Shown here: one piece after another, positions 45,872-54,857 of the stretch | How positions within the stretch are numbered: the stretch's first letter is position 1 | Layout of the letters: each line of letters opens with the position of its first letter | Program-made: the position numbers and the translations under genes | Source: Scleromatobacter sp038243995 | GTDB lineage: Bacteria; Pseudomonadota; Gammaproteobacteria; Burkholderiales; Burkholderiaceae_C | DNA: 64,000 bases | Assembly (NCBI GenBank): GCA_038243995.1 | Contig: JBBRTV010000023.1 | Coordinates: 35,548 to 99,547, forward strand | Reading direction: 5' to 3' | Notes under the pieces: model-generated | Told to the model about the DNA's origin: nothing | Databases searched by the model: none | The model's input: the letters and a program-made list of their open reading frames with translations, nothing else

Positions 45872-46788
45872 TCCAGGCACTGTTCGGCGCCGACGAACAT
45901 CACGACGAGGCCGCCGCCCACCAGGAACGGCCCGAACGGATACTGCTTCCAGCGTCCGTGCCCGCCCAGGAGAGCGCGTGGCACGTTGACGCACAGGCCG
46001 ACGATAGAAGCCATCAGGATGATAGGCAGGATGGCCTGCCAGCCCATCCAGGCGCCGAGCGCGGCCAGCAACTTCAGGTCGCCGCCGCCCATGCCTTCCC
46101 GCTTCATGACGAGCACGAAGCCCTGCGCGATCAGCCAGAGCGGCAAGTAGCCCGCGACCGCGCCCCACAAGGCCGTGCCCAGGGGAATGTTCCAGCCGAT
46201 CGCCGCGACGACCAGCCCGCCCCAGAGCAGCGGATAGGTGAGGTCGTCGGGCAGGTACTTCGTGTCCATGTCGATCAGGGCCATGGCGATCAGCGTCGCG
46301 AGGGCCGCGCACCATGCCAGCGTCACCGGATGCGGCCCGAATTTCCAGGCCGCGAGCGCGAAGAACGCGCTGGTCACCGCCTCGATGATCGGGTAGCGCA
46401 TCGAGATCGGGGTCTTGCAGGCGGAGCAACGCCCGCGCAGGGCGAGCCAGCTGACGATGGGCAGGTTCTCGTACCAGCGGATGGCGTGTCCACAGACCGG
46501 GCAGCGCGACCGCGGCGTGGAGATCCCGAGGTGGGGCAACTGCTCCACCTGCACGCCGATCCGGACGCCCATATCAGAATACTCGGCCGGTTGGGGCTTG
46601 CCGAAGACGTGTTGCCAGACCTCGCCTTCCGCGAGCATGCCGGTCACGTCGGCCAGCCATTCCCGCATGAGCATGATCGGCTTGCGATGGATGACGACGT
46701 TCAGGAAGCTGCCGACCAGGAGCCCGAGGACTCCCAGCACGACTGGTGACAGCCAGAGGGACCAGGAATCGATGGTGCCGGATCCCAA
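45844..46788 (-). CDS. pilD: Type IV prepilin peptidase/methylase
   Basis: The 314-residue membrane protein has an N-terminal span, a cytoplasmic loop with the zinc pairs CPVC and CSAC, and several further spans. The catalytic aspartates lie in DMDTKYLPDD near residue 190 and GMGGGDLK near 254. PilD cleaves and N-methylates prepilins. The gene follows pilC after 3 bp and overlaps coaE. The major pilin gene is not in this window. Confidence 0.95.
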   Translation of the reverse strand: MGSGTIDSWSLWLSPVVLGVLGLLVGSFLNVVIHRKPIMLMREWLADVTGMLAEGEVWQHVFGKPQPAEYSDMGVRIGVQVEQLPHLGISTPRSRCPVCGHAIRWYENLPIVSWLALRGRCSACKTPISMRYPIIEAVTSAFFALAAWKFGPHPVTLAWCAALATLIAMALIDMDTKYLPDDLTYPLLWGGLVVAAIGWNIPLGTALWGAVAGYLPLWLIAQGFVLVMKREGMGGGDLKLLAALGAWMGWQAILPIILMASIVGLCVNVPRALLGGHGRWKQYPFGPFLVGGGLVVMFVGAEQCLEWVGISFPV

Positions 46789-46791
46789 GGC

Positions 46792-48015
46792 TCAGACCAC
46801 CTGGCCGATCTTGAAGATCGGGAGATACATCGAGACGACGATGCCGCCGATCATGGTGCCGAGCACGACGATGATGATTGGCTCCAGCAGCGTGGACAGG
46901 CCCTTCACCATTTCGTCGACTTCGTCTTCGTAGAACTCCGCGGCACGCGCGAGCATGTCGTCGAGCGCACCCGATTCCTCGCCGATCGCGGCCATCTGCA
47001 ACACCATCGTGGGGAACACGTTCGCGCTGTTCATCGCGGTGGTCAGCGCCGAGCCGGCCGCGACGTCGCGCTGGATTTGTTCCGTCGCCTGCGTGAACAC
47101 GAGATTGCCCGCCGTTCCACCGACGGAATCCAGAGCTTCGACCAGCGGCACGCCGGCGGCGAACATCGTCGACAGCGTTCGCGTCCAGCGTGCGACCACC
47201 GATTTCATCACCAGGTCGCCGAAGATGGGCAGCCTCAGCAGTGCGCGGTCCATGAAGAACTGCATCTTCTCGGATCGCTTCCAGGCCTGCATGAACGTGT
47301 AGGCGCCGCCGGCGATCAGCACGAGAAGCAGCAGCCACCAGTGCACCATGAAATCGCTCATCGCCATCACGACGAGCGTCGGGGCCGGCAGCGTGGCACC
47401 GAACGAGGTGAATACCTCCTTGAACGACGGGATCACGAAGATCATGATCACGGTCAAGACGGCGAACGCGACCACGATGACGGCCGTCGGATAAATCAGT
47501 GCCGACTTGACCTTCTGCTTCAGCGCGATCGTCTTTTCCTGGTACAGCGCGAGTCGGGCCAGCAACTCTTCCAGAATACCGCCGGCTTCGCCGGCCTCGA
47601 CCAGGTTGCAGTAGAGCGCGTCGAAGTATTGCGGATGCTTGCGGAACGCCGAGGACAGGCTGGTGCCGGTCTCGACGTCCGAGCGGATCTCGTTGAGCAG
47701 CCGCGTCAGGCGCGGGTTCGTGCTGCCTCGGCCGACGATGTCGAAGGCCTGCAGCAAGGGCACGCCGGCCTTCATCATCGTCGAGAGCTGGCGCGTGAAG
47801 ATCGCCACGTCCTTCTGCTTGATGGACTTGCCGCCGCTCAGGCGGCGCTTCTTCACCTTCGTGACCATGATGCCCTGGCGGCGCAGGCTGGCGCTGACCG
47901 CAACCTCGCCGCCGGCACGCAATTCTCCGCGCACGACCTTGCCGCTGCGGTCCTTGCCTTCCCACTCGAAGATGAAATCCTTGGTGGCGTTCTTCGCCGC
48001 CAGTGCAGTAGCCAT
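46792..48015 (-). CDS. pilC: Type IV pilus inner-membrane platform protein PilC
   Basis: The 407-residue protein has two T2SSF domains and three membrane spans near 178-200, 230-250 and 380-400. Conserved text includes FTRQLSTMMKAGVPLLQA near 77 and ARTLSTMFAAGVPLVEAL-like sequence near 282, with GALDDML near 348. PilC anchors the pilus machine and works with the ATPase PilB. It follows pilB by 70 bp and precedes pilD by 3 bp. Confidence 0.95.
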   Translation of the reverse strand: MATALAAKNATKDFIFEWEGKDRSGKVVRGELRAGGEVAVSASLRRQGIMVTKVKKRRLSGGKSIKQKDVAIFTRQLSTMMKAGVPLLQAFDIVGRGSTNPRLTRLLNEIRSDVETGTSLSSAFRKHPQYFDALYCNLVEAGEAGGILEELLARLALYQEKTIALKQKVKSALIYPTAVIVVAFAVLTVIMIFVIPSFKEVFTSFGATLPAPTLVVMAMSDFMVHWWLLLLVLIAGGAYTFMQAWKRSEKMQFFMDRALLRLPIFGDLVMKSVVARWTRTLSTMFAAGVPLVEALDSVGGTAGNLVFTQATEQIQRDVAAGSALTTAMNSANVFPTMVLQMAAIGEESGALDDMLARAAEFYEDEVDEMVKGLSTLLEPIIIVVLGTMIGGIVVSMYLPIFKIGQVV

Positions 48016-48085
48016 CAGTCCTCCAACCGCCCTGTCGGGCTGGGTTGCGCGATTCTGCCTTGGTAAGAGGCGGTGTTGGTCGGGG

Positions 48086-49816
48086 TTACTCGTTGGTGCA
48101 AGAAATGACTTCCTCGAGTGTCGTCACGCCCAGGCGCACCTTGACGAGACCCGATTGACGCAGGTCGCGCACGCCTTCGCGCTTGGCCTGTTCGGCCAGG
48201 TCGGTGGCCGTTCCCTGCGCCAGGATCAGCTTCTGGGTGGCTTCGGAGATCGGCATCACCTGGTAGATGCCGACGCGGCCCTTGTAGCCGTTGTTGCAGT
48301 GCGAGCAGCCGACCGCCCGGTAGGGCCGCCACGTGCCGTCGAGATCCTCGCCCCGGTAGCCGGCGCGCCTGAGCGCTTCCTGGGGGTAGTCGGCGGGCAC
48401 CTTGCAGGACTCGCAGAGCCGGCGCGCCAGCCGCTGGGCGGTGATCAGCAGGATGCTGGATGCGATGTTGAACGGCGCGACGCCCATGTTGAGCAGCCGG
48501 GTGAGCGTGGTGGGAGCGTCGTTCGTGTGCAGGGTCGACAGCACCATGTGACCGGTCTGGGCGGCCTTGATCGCGATGTCGGCCGTTTCCAGGTCGCGGA
48601 TTTCGCCGACCATGATGACGTCCGGATCCTGGCGAAGGAAAGAGCGCAGGGCGGCGGCGAAGGTGAGCCCGGCCTTGTCGTTGACGTTGACCTGGTTGAC
48701 GCCCGGCATGTTGATTTCGGCCGGATCCTCGACCGTGGAGATGTTCACGCCCGGCTGGTTGAGCATGTTCAGGCAGGTGTACAGCGACACGGTCTTGCCG
48801 CTGCCCGTCGGGCCGGTCACGAGAATCATCCCGTAGGGTCGCACTATGCACAGGAGCAGGCGATCCTTTTCCTGCTGCTCGTAGCCCAGCGCCTCGATGC
48901 CCAGGCGCGCGCTCGACGGATCGAGCACCCGGATGACGATCTTTTCGCCGTAGAGCGTCGGCAGGGTGCTGACCCGGAAATCGATCGTCTTGCTGCCGAA
49001 CTTGAGCTTCATCCGGCCGTCTTGCGGGACGCGCTTCTCGGAGATGTCGAGCCGCGAGATGACCTTGATGCGCGACGCCAGCTTTTCCTTGATGGCGATC
49101 GGCGGCTGCGTGATCTCGCGCAGTTCGCCGTCGACGCGAAAGCGCACGCGGTAGTGGAACTCGTAGGGTTCGAAATGGAGGTCGGACGCACGCAGGTTGA
49201 TCGCGTCGATGAGCATCTTGTGCAGGAACTTGACGACCGGCGCGTCTTCGACCTCGGAGGTCGCCTCGGTGTTGCCGCTCGTCGCGGCCGTCGGCTCCTC
49301 GTCGGTGACCTCGAACTCGAAGTCGGACGAGGCGATGGCTTCGAGCGATTCCTTCGTGGTGGTCTGGAGATCGCTGACCAGCCGCATGAGCTTGTCGTAC
49401 TCGACGACGATCCATTCGGGCGCCAGCTGGGTCGCGAACTTGATGCGTTCGACCGCCTCCTGGTCCGTCGGGTCTGCGCAGGCGATGAAGAGCCTGCCGC
49501 CGCGCTTGCCGAGCGGGAAGATACGGTATTGCGCGACGAGCTTGGCGTCGACGATGCCTTGCGGCAACTGCTTGGGATCGATGGCGTCGAGATCGAGCAG
49601 CGGCACGGCGAGTGCCGTGGAGAGGGCGTGCGCCAGCGCGAGCGGGCGCAGCGTGCCGGTTTCGATCAGCTGCGCGACGAAGGACGTGCGCTTCTCCTGC
49701 GCGATCCGGGTCAGGTCTTCGGCAACCTTCGCTTCGATGCGGCCCGCGCGCACCAGGATGCGCGCCACTCCGGAGAGGTTCGTTTGGGGTGCGTCGAGGA
49801 AAGTATCAACTGCCAT
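48086..49816 (-). CDS. pilB: Type IV pilus assembly ATPase PilB
   Basis: The 576-residue protein has an N-terminal MshEN-type domain, then the GspE/PilB ATPase with Walker A GPTGSGKT near residue 331. It continues with VEDPAEI, VGEIRDLETA near 404, and a tetracysteine zinc motif (CESCK near 464 and CSHCN near 500). It drives pilus extension. It is the first gene of pilB-pilC-pilD-coaE. The ribosome site before ATG 49816 is weak and I did not find a convincing promoter. Confidence 0.95.
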   Translation of the reverse strand: MAVDTFLDAPQTNLSGVARILVRAGRIEAKVAEDLTRIAQEKRTSFVAQLIETGTLRPLALAHALSTALAVPLLDLDAIDPKQLPQGIVDAKLVAQYRIFPLGKRGGRLFIACADPTDQEAVERIKFATQLAPEWIVVEYDKLMRLVSDLQTTTKESLEAIASSDFEFEVTDEEPTAATSGNTEATSEVEDAPVVKFLHKMLIDAINLRASDLHFEPYEFHYRVRFRVDGELREITQPPIAIKEKLASRIKVISRLDISEKRVPQDGRMKLKFGSKTIDFRVSTLPTLYGEKIVIRVLDPSSARLGIEALGYEQQEKDRLLLCIVRPYGMILVTGPTGSGKTVSLYTCLNMLNQPGVNISTVEDPAEINMPGVNQVNVNDKAGLTFAAALRSFLRQDPDVIMVGEIRDLETADIAIKAAQTGHMVLSTLHTNDAPTTLTRLLNMGVAPFNIASSILLITAQRLARRLCESCKVPADYPQEALRRAGYRGEDLDGTWRPYRAVGCSHCNNGYKGRVGIYQVMPISEATQKLILAQGTATDLAEQAKREGVRDLRQSGLVKVRLGVTTLEEVISCTNE

Positions 49817-50014
49817 CGTCGATGAGCCACTTGGATGTGAACGGCGCGCAACAACACCGAATGGTGATCATCGCCCAAGGCCCTGGCGAAGTAAATCGCG
49901 ATAAGCCCGTCAAAACCACTGCTGTGCTTGGGAGCGGCAAAAGCACCGAATAATGCGGAAAATGTCGCAATCGGAGTAATAAAGGGCTTCAGAACGTAAA
50001 CGGGCCCACCAAGT
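49817..50014. other. Upstream region of pilB, no gene seen
   Basis: This gene-free stretch leads into pilB on the minus strand and has lower GC than its surroundings. I found no sigma54 pattern (TGGCAC-N5-TTGC). A TTGACG occurs on the minus strand but without a suitably spaced -10. Confidence 0.5.
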
Positions 50015-50045
50015 GAAAAAGGAGCCCGAAGGCTCCTTTGTTTTC
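50015..50045. terminator. Bidirectional intrinsic terminator downstream of tRNA-Pro
   Basis: GGAGCC-CGAA-GGCTCC has a stable tetraloop. It is flanked by AAAAA on the left and TTTGTTTT on the right, so it can end transcripts in both directions, including the tRNA-Pro transcript on the minus strand. Confidence 0.85.
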
Positions 50046-50117
50046 GATCTGCGGAGACTGCTGCCTCCTTCGATCCCGCTGTGCGCGACTTTCGCTGCGC
50101 CCGGCGTCTTTTGAATC

Positions 50118-50194
50118 TGGTCGGGGTGAGAGGATTCGAACCTCCGGCCTCTACGTCCCGAACGTAGCGCTCTACCAGGCTAAGCTACACCCCG
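50118..50194 (-). tRNA. tRNA-Pro (anticodon CGG)
   Basis: The 77-base gene folds as a full cloverleaf on the minus strand. The acceptor stem CGGGGTG pairs with CACCCCG, the anticodon stem CTACG pairs with CGTAG around the loop TTCGGGA, and the T loop is GGTTCGAATC. The anticodon CGG is at 50160-50158. The 3' CCA is encoded. A promoter lies upstream at 50285-50313 and a terminator follows. Confidence 0.97.
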
Positions 50195-50255
50195 AATTCC
50201 GGTCAGGGCCCGTGAAGGCTCCCCGATTTGATCTTCTGCTCGCTTGTCATCAAGG

Positions 50256-50279
50256 TTGTCGCGATGATTGTCGCGATGA
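50256..50279. repeat. 12 bp perfect tandem duplication
   Basis: TTGTCGCGATGA occurs twice in succession, in the leader between the tRNA-Pro promoter and the tRNA. No function is evident. Confidence 0.6.
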
Positions 50280-50284
50280 CCGTC

Positions 50285-50313
50285 ATCATGATTTTGTCAC
50301 GACAGCTCGTCAA
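50285..50313 (-). promoter_or_regulatory. Candidate promoter of tRNA-Pro
   Basis: On the minus strand TTGACG (50313-50308), a 17 bp spacer and CATGAT (50290-50285) give a transcript starting about 84 bases before the tRNA. Confidence 0.45.
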
Positions 50314-50391
50314 AACAAACGCTGTTTCGCAGAACTATGGATTCTCGCACACCTTTCGTGGCACAGGCAAGAGGCGAGCGTCATTTTGGCA

Positions 50392-51360
50392 TCACGACGA
50401 TCGATCCACGGAGCGGAGACACAGCTCGAGAAGCGCGTTGCGAGCCTCGGACTCCGGCAGCAGCGACAGGCGCTCGCGGGCATGTTCCGCCTCGCGGCGC
50501 GCGGCCTCGCGCGTGGCGTCGATCGCCCCGGTGCGACGTACGATCTGCACGATCTCGGCCAGGCGCTCGACTTCGCCGTGCTCGATCGCATGGCGGATCA
50601 GCTGGCTCTCCTCGGGCGTGCCGTGCGCCATCGCGAACAGCAGCGGCAGCGTCGGCTTGCCTTCGCGCAGATCGTCGCCGACGTTCTTGCCCAGCGCGGC
50701 CGGGTCGCCTTCATAGTCGAGCAGGTCGTCGATCAGTTGGAATGCCGTGCCGAGTGCGCGGCCGAAATCGGCGCAGGCGTCCTCGATGTCGCGCGGCGCG
50801 TCGGCGAGCACCGCGCCCAGGCGCGCGCTGGCCTCGAACAACTTCGCGGTCTTGAAGCGGATCACCCGCAGGTAGTCCTCGACGGCCAGGTCGGCGTCGT
50901 GCATGTTCATCAGCTGGAGGACTTCCCCCTCGGCGATCACGTTCGTGGCGTCCGACAGCACCTCGAGGACGCGCATGCGGCCGACCTCCACCATCATCTG
51001 GAAAGCGCGCGAATAGAGGAAGTCGCCGACCAGCACGCTGGCGGCATTGCCGAACAGGGCATTGGCCGTGGCGCGACCGCGACGCAACGCGGATTCGTCG
51101 ACGACGTCGTCATGCAGCAACGTGGCGGTGTGGATGAACTCGATGATGGCAGCCAGTTCGAAGCGGCTGGGGCCGGCGAACGACAGGGCGCGCGAGAACA
51201 GCAGCACGAGGCGCGGACGAATCCGCTTGCCGCCGGCGCCGACGATGTAGTTGGCGATCTGGTCGACCAGCGCGACCTCCGACGTCAGGCGGCGACGGAT
51301 GACCTCGTCGACTGCCTGCATTTCGGCGGCCATCGGGTCGGCAGGCAGAGGCACATGCAT
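50392..51360 (-). CDS. ispB: Octaprenyl diphosphate synthase (trans-polyprenyl synthase)
   Basis: The protein of about 322 residues has the two aspartate-rich motifs of long-chain prenyl synthases, LLHDDVVDES near residue 80 and FQLIDDLLDYEGD near 207, with GGKRIRPRLVLL near 42. IspB makes the side chain of ubiquinone. The start is uncertain: ATG 51360, an upstream GTG at 51375 and ATG 51333 are all in frame, and none has a strong ribosome site. It is divergent from rplU, a conserved arrangement. A perfect TATAAT on its strand lies at 51408-51403. Confidence 0.93.
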   Translation of the reverse strand: MHVPLPADPMAAEMQAVDEVIRRRLTSEVALVDQIANYIVGAGGKRIRPRLVLLFSRALSFAGPSRFELAAIIEFIHTATLLHDDVVDESALRRGRATANALFGNAASVLVGDFLYSRAFQMMVEVGRMRVLEVLSDATNVIAEGEVLQLMNMHDADLAVEDYLRVIRFKTAKLFEASARLGAVLADAPRDIEDACADFGRALGTAFQLIDDLLDYEGDPAALGKNVGDDLREGKPTLPLLFAMAHGTPEESQLIRHAIEHGEVERLAEIVQIVRRTGAIDATREAARREAEHARERLSLLPESEARNALLELCLRSVDRSS

Positions 51361-51402
51361 CAGGGGGGCGTTCACGACGGTTGACGGAGGAGGGAAACGG
51401 TC

Positions 51403-51408
51403 ATTATA
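51403..51408 (-). promoter_or_regulatory. Candidate -10 element of ispB
   Basis: A perfect TATAAT on the minus strand lies about 43 bp before the ispB ATG. No good -35 is found at the proper distance. Confidence 0.4.
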
Positions 51409-51448
51409 GGAAGGCTGCGCGCGCGGGGATCGGCCTTCCGTCCACGCT

Positions 51449-51477
51449 TTGACGTTCGAACCCCTCCATGATAGAAT
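51449..51477 (+). promoter_or_regulatory. Sigma70 promoter of rplU-rpmA
   Basis: TTGACG (51449-51454) and TAGAAT (51472-51477) are separated by exactly 17 bp. The predicted start near 51484 leaves a leader of about 178 bases before rplU. Confidence 0.75.
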
Positions 51478-51661
51478 CGAGGGCTTCGCCGACTTATGGC
51501 AATCCAAGCAAGTCTGGGCTGGGAGCTACCGCGTGACCACACGCGGATCGTCCAGCCAGGATGACGAGCCCGAAACACGCTTTCGTGACCGTCTTCCGGG
51601 AGGCAGGCTGTTCGCCGATACGCCGTGGGTCAGCGATGCGAAGTCAACTGAAAGGTCACAT

Positions 51662-51973
51662 ATGTACGCGGTCATAAAAACCGGTGGCAAGCAATACAAG
51701 GTTGCTGCCGGCGAAAAGATCAAGGTAGAACAGATTGCTGCGGACGTGGGCCAGGAAATTGTGCTCGATCAAGTGCTCGCTGTCGGAAACGGCGCGGAAC
51801 TGACGGTCGGTACACCCTGGGTCGCAGGCGCGAGCGTGAAGGCTACCGTGGTCGCTCAAGGCAGGCACGACAAAGTGCGCATCTTCAAGATGCGTCGTCG
51901 CAAGCACTACCAGAAGCACGGCGGTCACCGCCAGCACTTCACCGAACTCGAGATCTCGTCGGTCAACGCCTGA
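51662..51973 (+). CDS. rplU: 50S ribosomal protein L21
   Basis: The 103-residue protein is full length: MYAVIKTGGKQYKVAAGEKI at the start and the basic KMRRRKHYQKHGGHRQHFTE segment near the end. It binds 23S rRNA. AAAGGT precedes the ATG. It is the first gene of rplU-rpmA behind a strong promoter and a long leader. Confidence 0.98.
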   Translation: MYAVIKTGGKQYKVAAGEKIKVEQIAADVGQEIVLDQVLAVGNGAELTVGTPWVAGASVKATVVAQGRHDKVRIFKMRRRKHYQKHGGHRQHFTELEISSVNA

Positions 51974-52012
51974 CGGCTTGATCACGAATCTTTCTGCAGG
52001 AGGTAATCCACC

Positions 52013-52270
52013 ATGGCACAGAAAAAAGGCGGCGGTTCCACCCGGAACGGCCGCGACTCCAATCCGAAAATGCTCGGCGTGAAGGCGTTCGGCGGTGAAG
52101 CGATTCCCGCTGGCTCCATCATCGTGCGCCAGCGCGGCACCAAGTTCCACGCCGGCGACAACGTCGGCATGGGCCGCGACCACACGCTGTTCGCGCTCGT
52201 CGACGGCAAGGTGTCGTTCGCGATCAAGGGCAGCCTGAATCGCCACACCGTCAACGTGACGCCGCTCTGA
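52013..52270 (+). CDS. rpmA: 50S ribosomal protein L27
   Basis: The 85-residue protein starts MAQKKGGGSTRNGRDSNPK and contains AGSIIVRQRGTKFHAG near residue 34, as in all L27 proteins. Its N-terminus reaches the peptidyl transferase centre. A strong AGGAGG site precedes ATG 52013. It follows rplU by 39 bp, and a terminator lies downstream before obg. Confidence 0.98.
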   Translation: MAQKKGGGSTRNGRDSNPKMLGVKAFGGEAIPAGSIIVRQRGTKFHAGDNVGMGRDHTLFALVDGKVSFAIKGSLNRHTVNVTPL

Positions 52271-52390
52271 GTTAGAGCTCCCGGTCGGCGCTGTCCCGCT
52301 GACCCGGCCCCTGCGGGGGTCAAGGCTTGCGCCGGAGCAGGCTGGCGTGGCGGCCGCGGGTTCGCCGGTCGCGCCGCGCCGATGCAAGCC

Positions 52391-52416
52391 AAAAAGCCCC
52401 GGCATGCCGGGGCTTT
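52391..52416. terminator. Intrinsic terminator between rpmA and obg
   Basis: AAAGCCCCGGCATGCCGGGGCTTT (52393-52416) is a perfect palindrome. It should end the rplU-rpmA transcript at least partly; obg then needs read-through or its own promoter. Confidence 0.8.
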
Positions 52417-52452
52417 GTCGTTTATTGTTCGAGCAGGTCGCTGCTCTCTCCC

Positions 52453-52472
52453 GTCCACGGATCTCGGTGGAC
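52453..52472 (+). promoter_or_regulatory. Hairpin in the obg leader
   Basis: GTCCAC and GTGGAC form a six-pair stem with an eight-base loop, ending 16 bases before the obg ATG. No standard ribosome site is seen beyond the weak AGGAT, so the structure may influence initiation. Confidence 0.35.
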
Positions 52473-52488
52473 ATCAGGATCCACTGTC

Positions 52489-53622
52489 ATGAAATTCGTT
52501 GATGAAGCCGTAATCGATATCGCCGCCGGCAACGGCGGCGCAGGCTGCATGAGCTTTCGCCGCGAAAAGTGCATTCCGTTCGGCGGGCCGAACGGCGGCA
52601 ACGGCGGCAAGGGCGGCAGCATCTGGTTCGTGGGCGACCGCAACCTGAACACGCTGATCGATTACCGGTACGCGCGGCGCCACGAGGCGCGCAACGGGGA
52701 GGCCGGCCGCGGATCGGATCAGTTCGGCGCGGCGTCGGAAGAAATCGTCCTGCGCGTGCCGGTCGGTACGATCGTCAAGGATTTCGAGACCGACCAGATC
52801 CTTGCCGAGCTGATCGAGCCGGACGTCCCGGTGCTGCTCTGCAAAGGTGGCGACGGCGGCTTCGGCAACCTGCACTACAAGACCAGCACGAACCGGGCGC
52901 CGCGCCAGCACACACCGGGCTGGCCGGGCGAACAGAAGAAGGTCCGCCTCGAATTGCGCGTGCTGGCCGACGTCGGCCTGCTGGGCATGCCCAATGCGGG
53001 CAAGTCGACGCTGATCACCGCGATTTCGAACGCCCGTCCGAAGATCGCCGACTATCCGTTCACGACGCTGCATCCGAACCTTGGCGTGGTGCGCGTCGGG
53101 CCCGAGAAGAGCTTCGTCGTGGCCGACATCCCGGGCCTGATCGAAGGCGCCTCCGAGGGCGCGGGCCTGGGTCACCAGTTCCTGCGCCATCTGCAGCGCA
53201 CGCGCCTGCTGCTGCACATCATCGACATCGCGCCGTTCGACGAATCGGTCGATCCCGTCCAGCAGGCCAAGGCGATCGTCGCCGAGCTGAAGAAATACGA
53301 TCCGGAGCTGCACGCGAAGCCGCGCTGGCTGGTGCTGAACAAGCTCGACATGGTGCCGATGGAAGAACGTGCGGCGCGCGTGAAGGACATCGTCAAGCGC
53401 CTGAAATGGAAGGGTCCGGTCTTCGAGGTGTCGGCCCTCGCCCGTGAAGGCCTGCAGCCGATGCTGCACGCGATCTACGAACACGTGCACGCCCAGGTCG
53501 AGCAGCCGGCGCCTCCGGTCGACCCCCGCTTCGAGGAGAAGTCGCAGGTCGCCGCTCCGGCGGTCGTCGACATGGCCGAAGCGGTCGCTGCGCCGGAAGG
53601 TCGCAGGTCGCGGGCGGCATGA
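52489..53622 (+). CDS. obg: Obg GTPase (ObgE/CgtA)
   Basis: The 377-residue protein has the glycine-rich Obg fold (1-158; GNGGAGCMSFRREK, GGPNGGNGGKGGS). The GTPase domain has GMPNAGKST near residue 166, DIPGLIEGA near 213, NKLD near 284 and a SAL motif near 315. A disordered acidic C-terminus follows. Obg acts in ribosome assembly and stress control. The last codons overlap the proB start by four bases (ATGA), so proB is coupled to it. Confidence 0.96.
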   Translation: MKFVDEAVIDIAAGNGGAGCMSFRREKCIPFGGPNGGNGGKGGSIWFVGDRNLNTLIDYRYARRHEARNGEAGRGSDQFGAASEEIVLRVPVGTIVKDFETDQILAELIEPDVPVLLCKGGDGGFGNLHYKTSTNRAPRQHTPGWPGEQKKVRLELRVLADVGLLGMPNAGKSTLITAISNARPKIADYPFTTLHPNLGVVRVGPEKSFVVADIPGLIEGASEGAGLGHQFLRHLQRTRLLLHIIDIAPFDESVDPVQQAKAIVAELKKYDPELHAKPRWLVLNKLDMVPMEERAARVKDIVKRLKWKGPVFEVSALAREGLQPMLHAIYEHVHAQVEQPAPPVDPRFEEKSQVAAPAVVDMAEAVAAPEGRRSRAA

Positions 53623-54782
53623 GCCGGGACGCGGCAGCCGATGCCGCCGTGAATCGCCTGCCCCTCAACGACGAATTGCGCACCGCGCGTCGCATCGTCG
53701 TCAAGGTGGGCTCCAGCCTCGTCACCAACGAGGGCCGGGGCGTCGACGCCGAGGCGATTGGCAACTGGTGTCGCCAGATGGCCGAGCTCGGCCAGGCCGG
53801 ACGCGAGATCGTCATGGTGTCGTCCGGCGCGATCGCCGAGGGCATGAAGCGACTCGGCTGGTCGGCCCGCCCGAAAGAACTGCACGAGCTGCAGGCCGCG
53901 GCGGCCGTTGGCCAGATGGGCCTGGCCCAGATGTACGAAAGCAAGCTGCGCGAGCATGGGTTCGGCAGCGCGCAGGTTCTCCTGACGCACGCTGATCTCG
54001 CCGACCGCGAACGCTACCTCAATGCCCGCTCGACGCTGGTGACCTTGCTGGGCCTGAAGGTCATCCCGGTCATCAACGAGAACGACACCGTCGTGACCGA
54101 CGAGATCAAGTTCGGCGACAACGACACGCTGGGCGCCCTCGTCGCGAACCTGGTCGATGCCGACGCGTACGTCATCCTCACCGACCAGCCCGGCCTGTAC
54201 TCGGCCGATCCGCGCAAGGATCCGGCTGCGACCTTCATCGCGCGCGCCCGCGCGGGCGATCCCGATCTCGAACGCATGGCCGGCGGCGCTGGTTCGGCCA
54301 TCGGCCGCGGCGGCATGCTGACCAAGGTGCTTGCAGCGAAACGCGCGGCCGGCTCCGGCACCAGCACCGTGATCGCGTGGGGGCGCGAACCCGACGTGCT
54401 GCTCCGGCTGGCCGCCGGAGAACCGATCGGGACGCTGCTCGCTGCGCAGACCGCCAAGCTCGCAGCGCGCAAGCAATGGATGGTCGATCACCTGCAACTG
54501 CGCGGGGCGGTGATCGTCGACGATGGCGCGGCGATCAAGCTGCGCGAGGAAGGCAAGAGCCTGCTGCCCATCGGCGTGCGTGAGGTCGAGGGCGAGTTCC
54601 GCCGCGGTGACGTGATCGCGGTGCGCGCGCTCGATGGCCGCGTGGTCGCGCGCGGCCTGGCCAACTACTCGTCGGCGGAGGCGCGTCTCATCGCCCGCAA
54701 GCCGTCGTCGCAGATCGAATCGGCGCTGGGTTATGCGAACGAGCCGGAACTCGTGCACCGCGACAACCTCGTGCTGGCCTGA
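53619..54782 (+). CDS. proB: Glutamate 5-kinase
   Basis: The 387-residue protein has the amino acid kinase domain with VVKVGSSLVTNEGRG near residue 30, VSSGAIAEG near 68, NENDTV near 150 and a GGMLTKVLAA segment near 230. A C-terminal PUA domain starts near 295. ProB makes gamma-glutamyl phosphate, the first step of proline synthesis. The start overlaps obg. proA is not in the window. Confidence 0.95.
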   Translation: MSRDAAADAAVNRLPLNDELRTARRIVVKVGSSLVTNEGRGVDAEAIGNWCRQMAELGQAGREIVMVSSGAIAEGMKRLGWSARPKELHELQAAAAVGQMGLAQMYESKLREHGFGSAQVLLTHADLADRERYLNARSTLVTLLGLKVIPVINENDTVVTDEIKFGDNDTLGALVANLVDADAYVILTDQPGLYSADPRKDPAATFIARARAGDPDLERMAGGAGSAIGRGGMLTKVLAAKRAAGSGTSTVIAWGREPDVLLRLAAGEPIGTLLAAQTAKLAARKQWMVDHLQLRGAVIVDDGAAIKLREEGKSLLPIGVREVEGEFRRGDVIAVRALDGRVVARGLANYSSAEARLIARKPSSQIESALGYANEPELVHRDNLVLA

Positions 54783-54857
54783 GAAGTTCGTCGACGCGAC
54801 GCGGGGTCGACGCGGGTACTGCACATCGGCCCTGCCCGCGCGCTGGAACCACGATGA

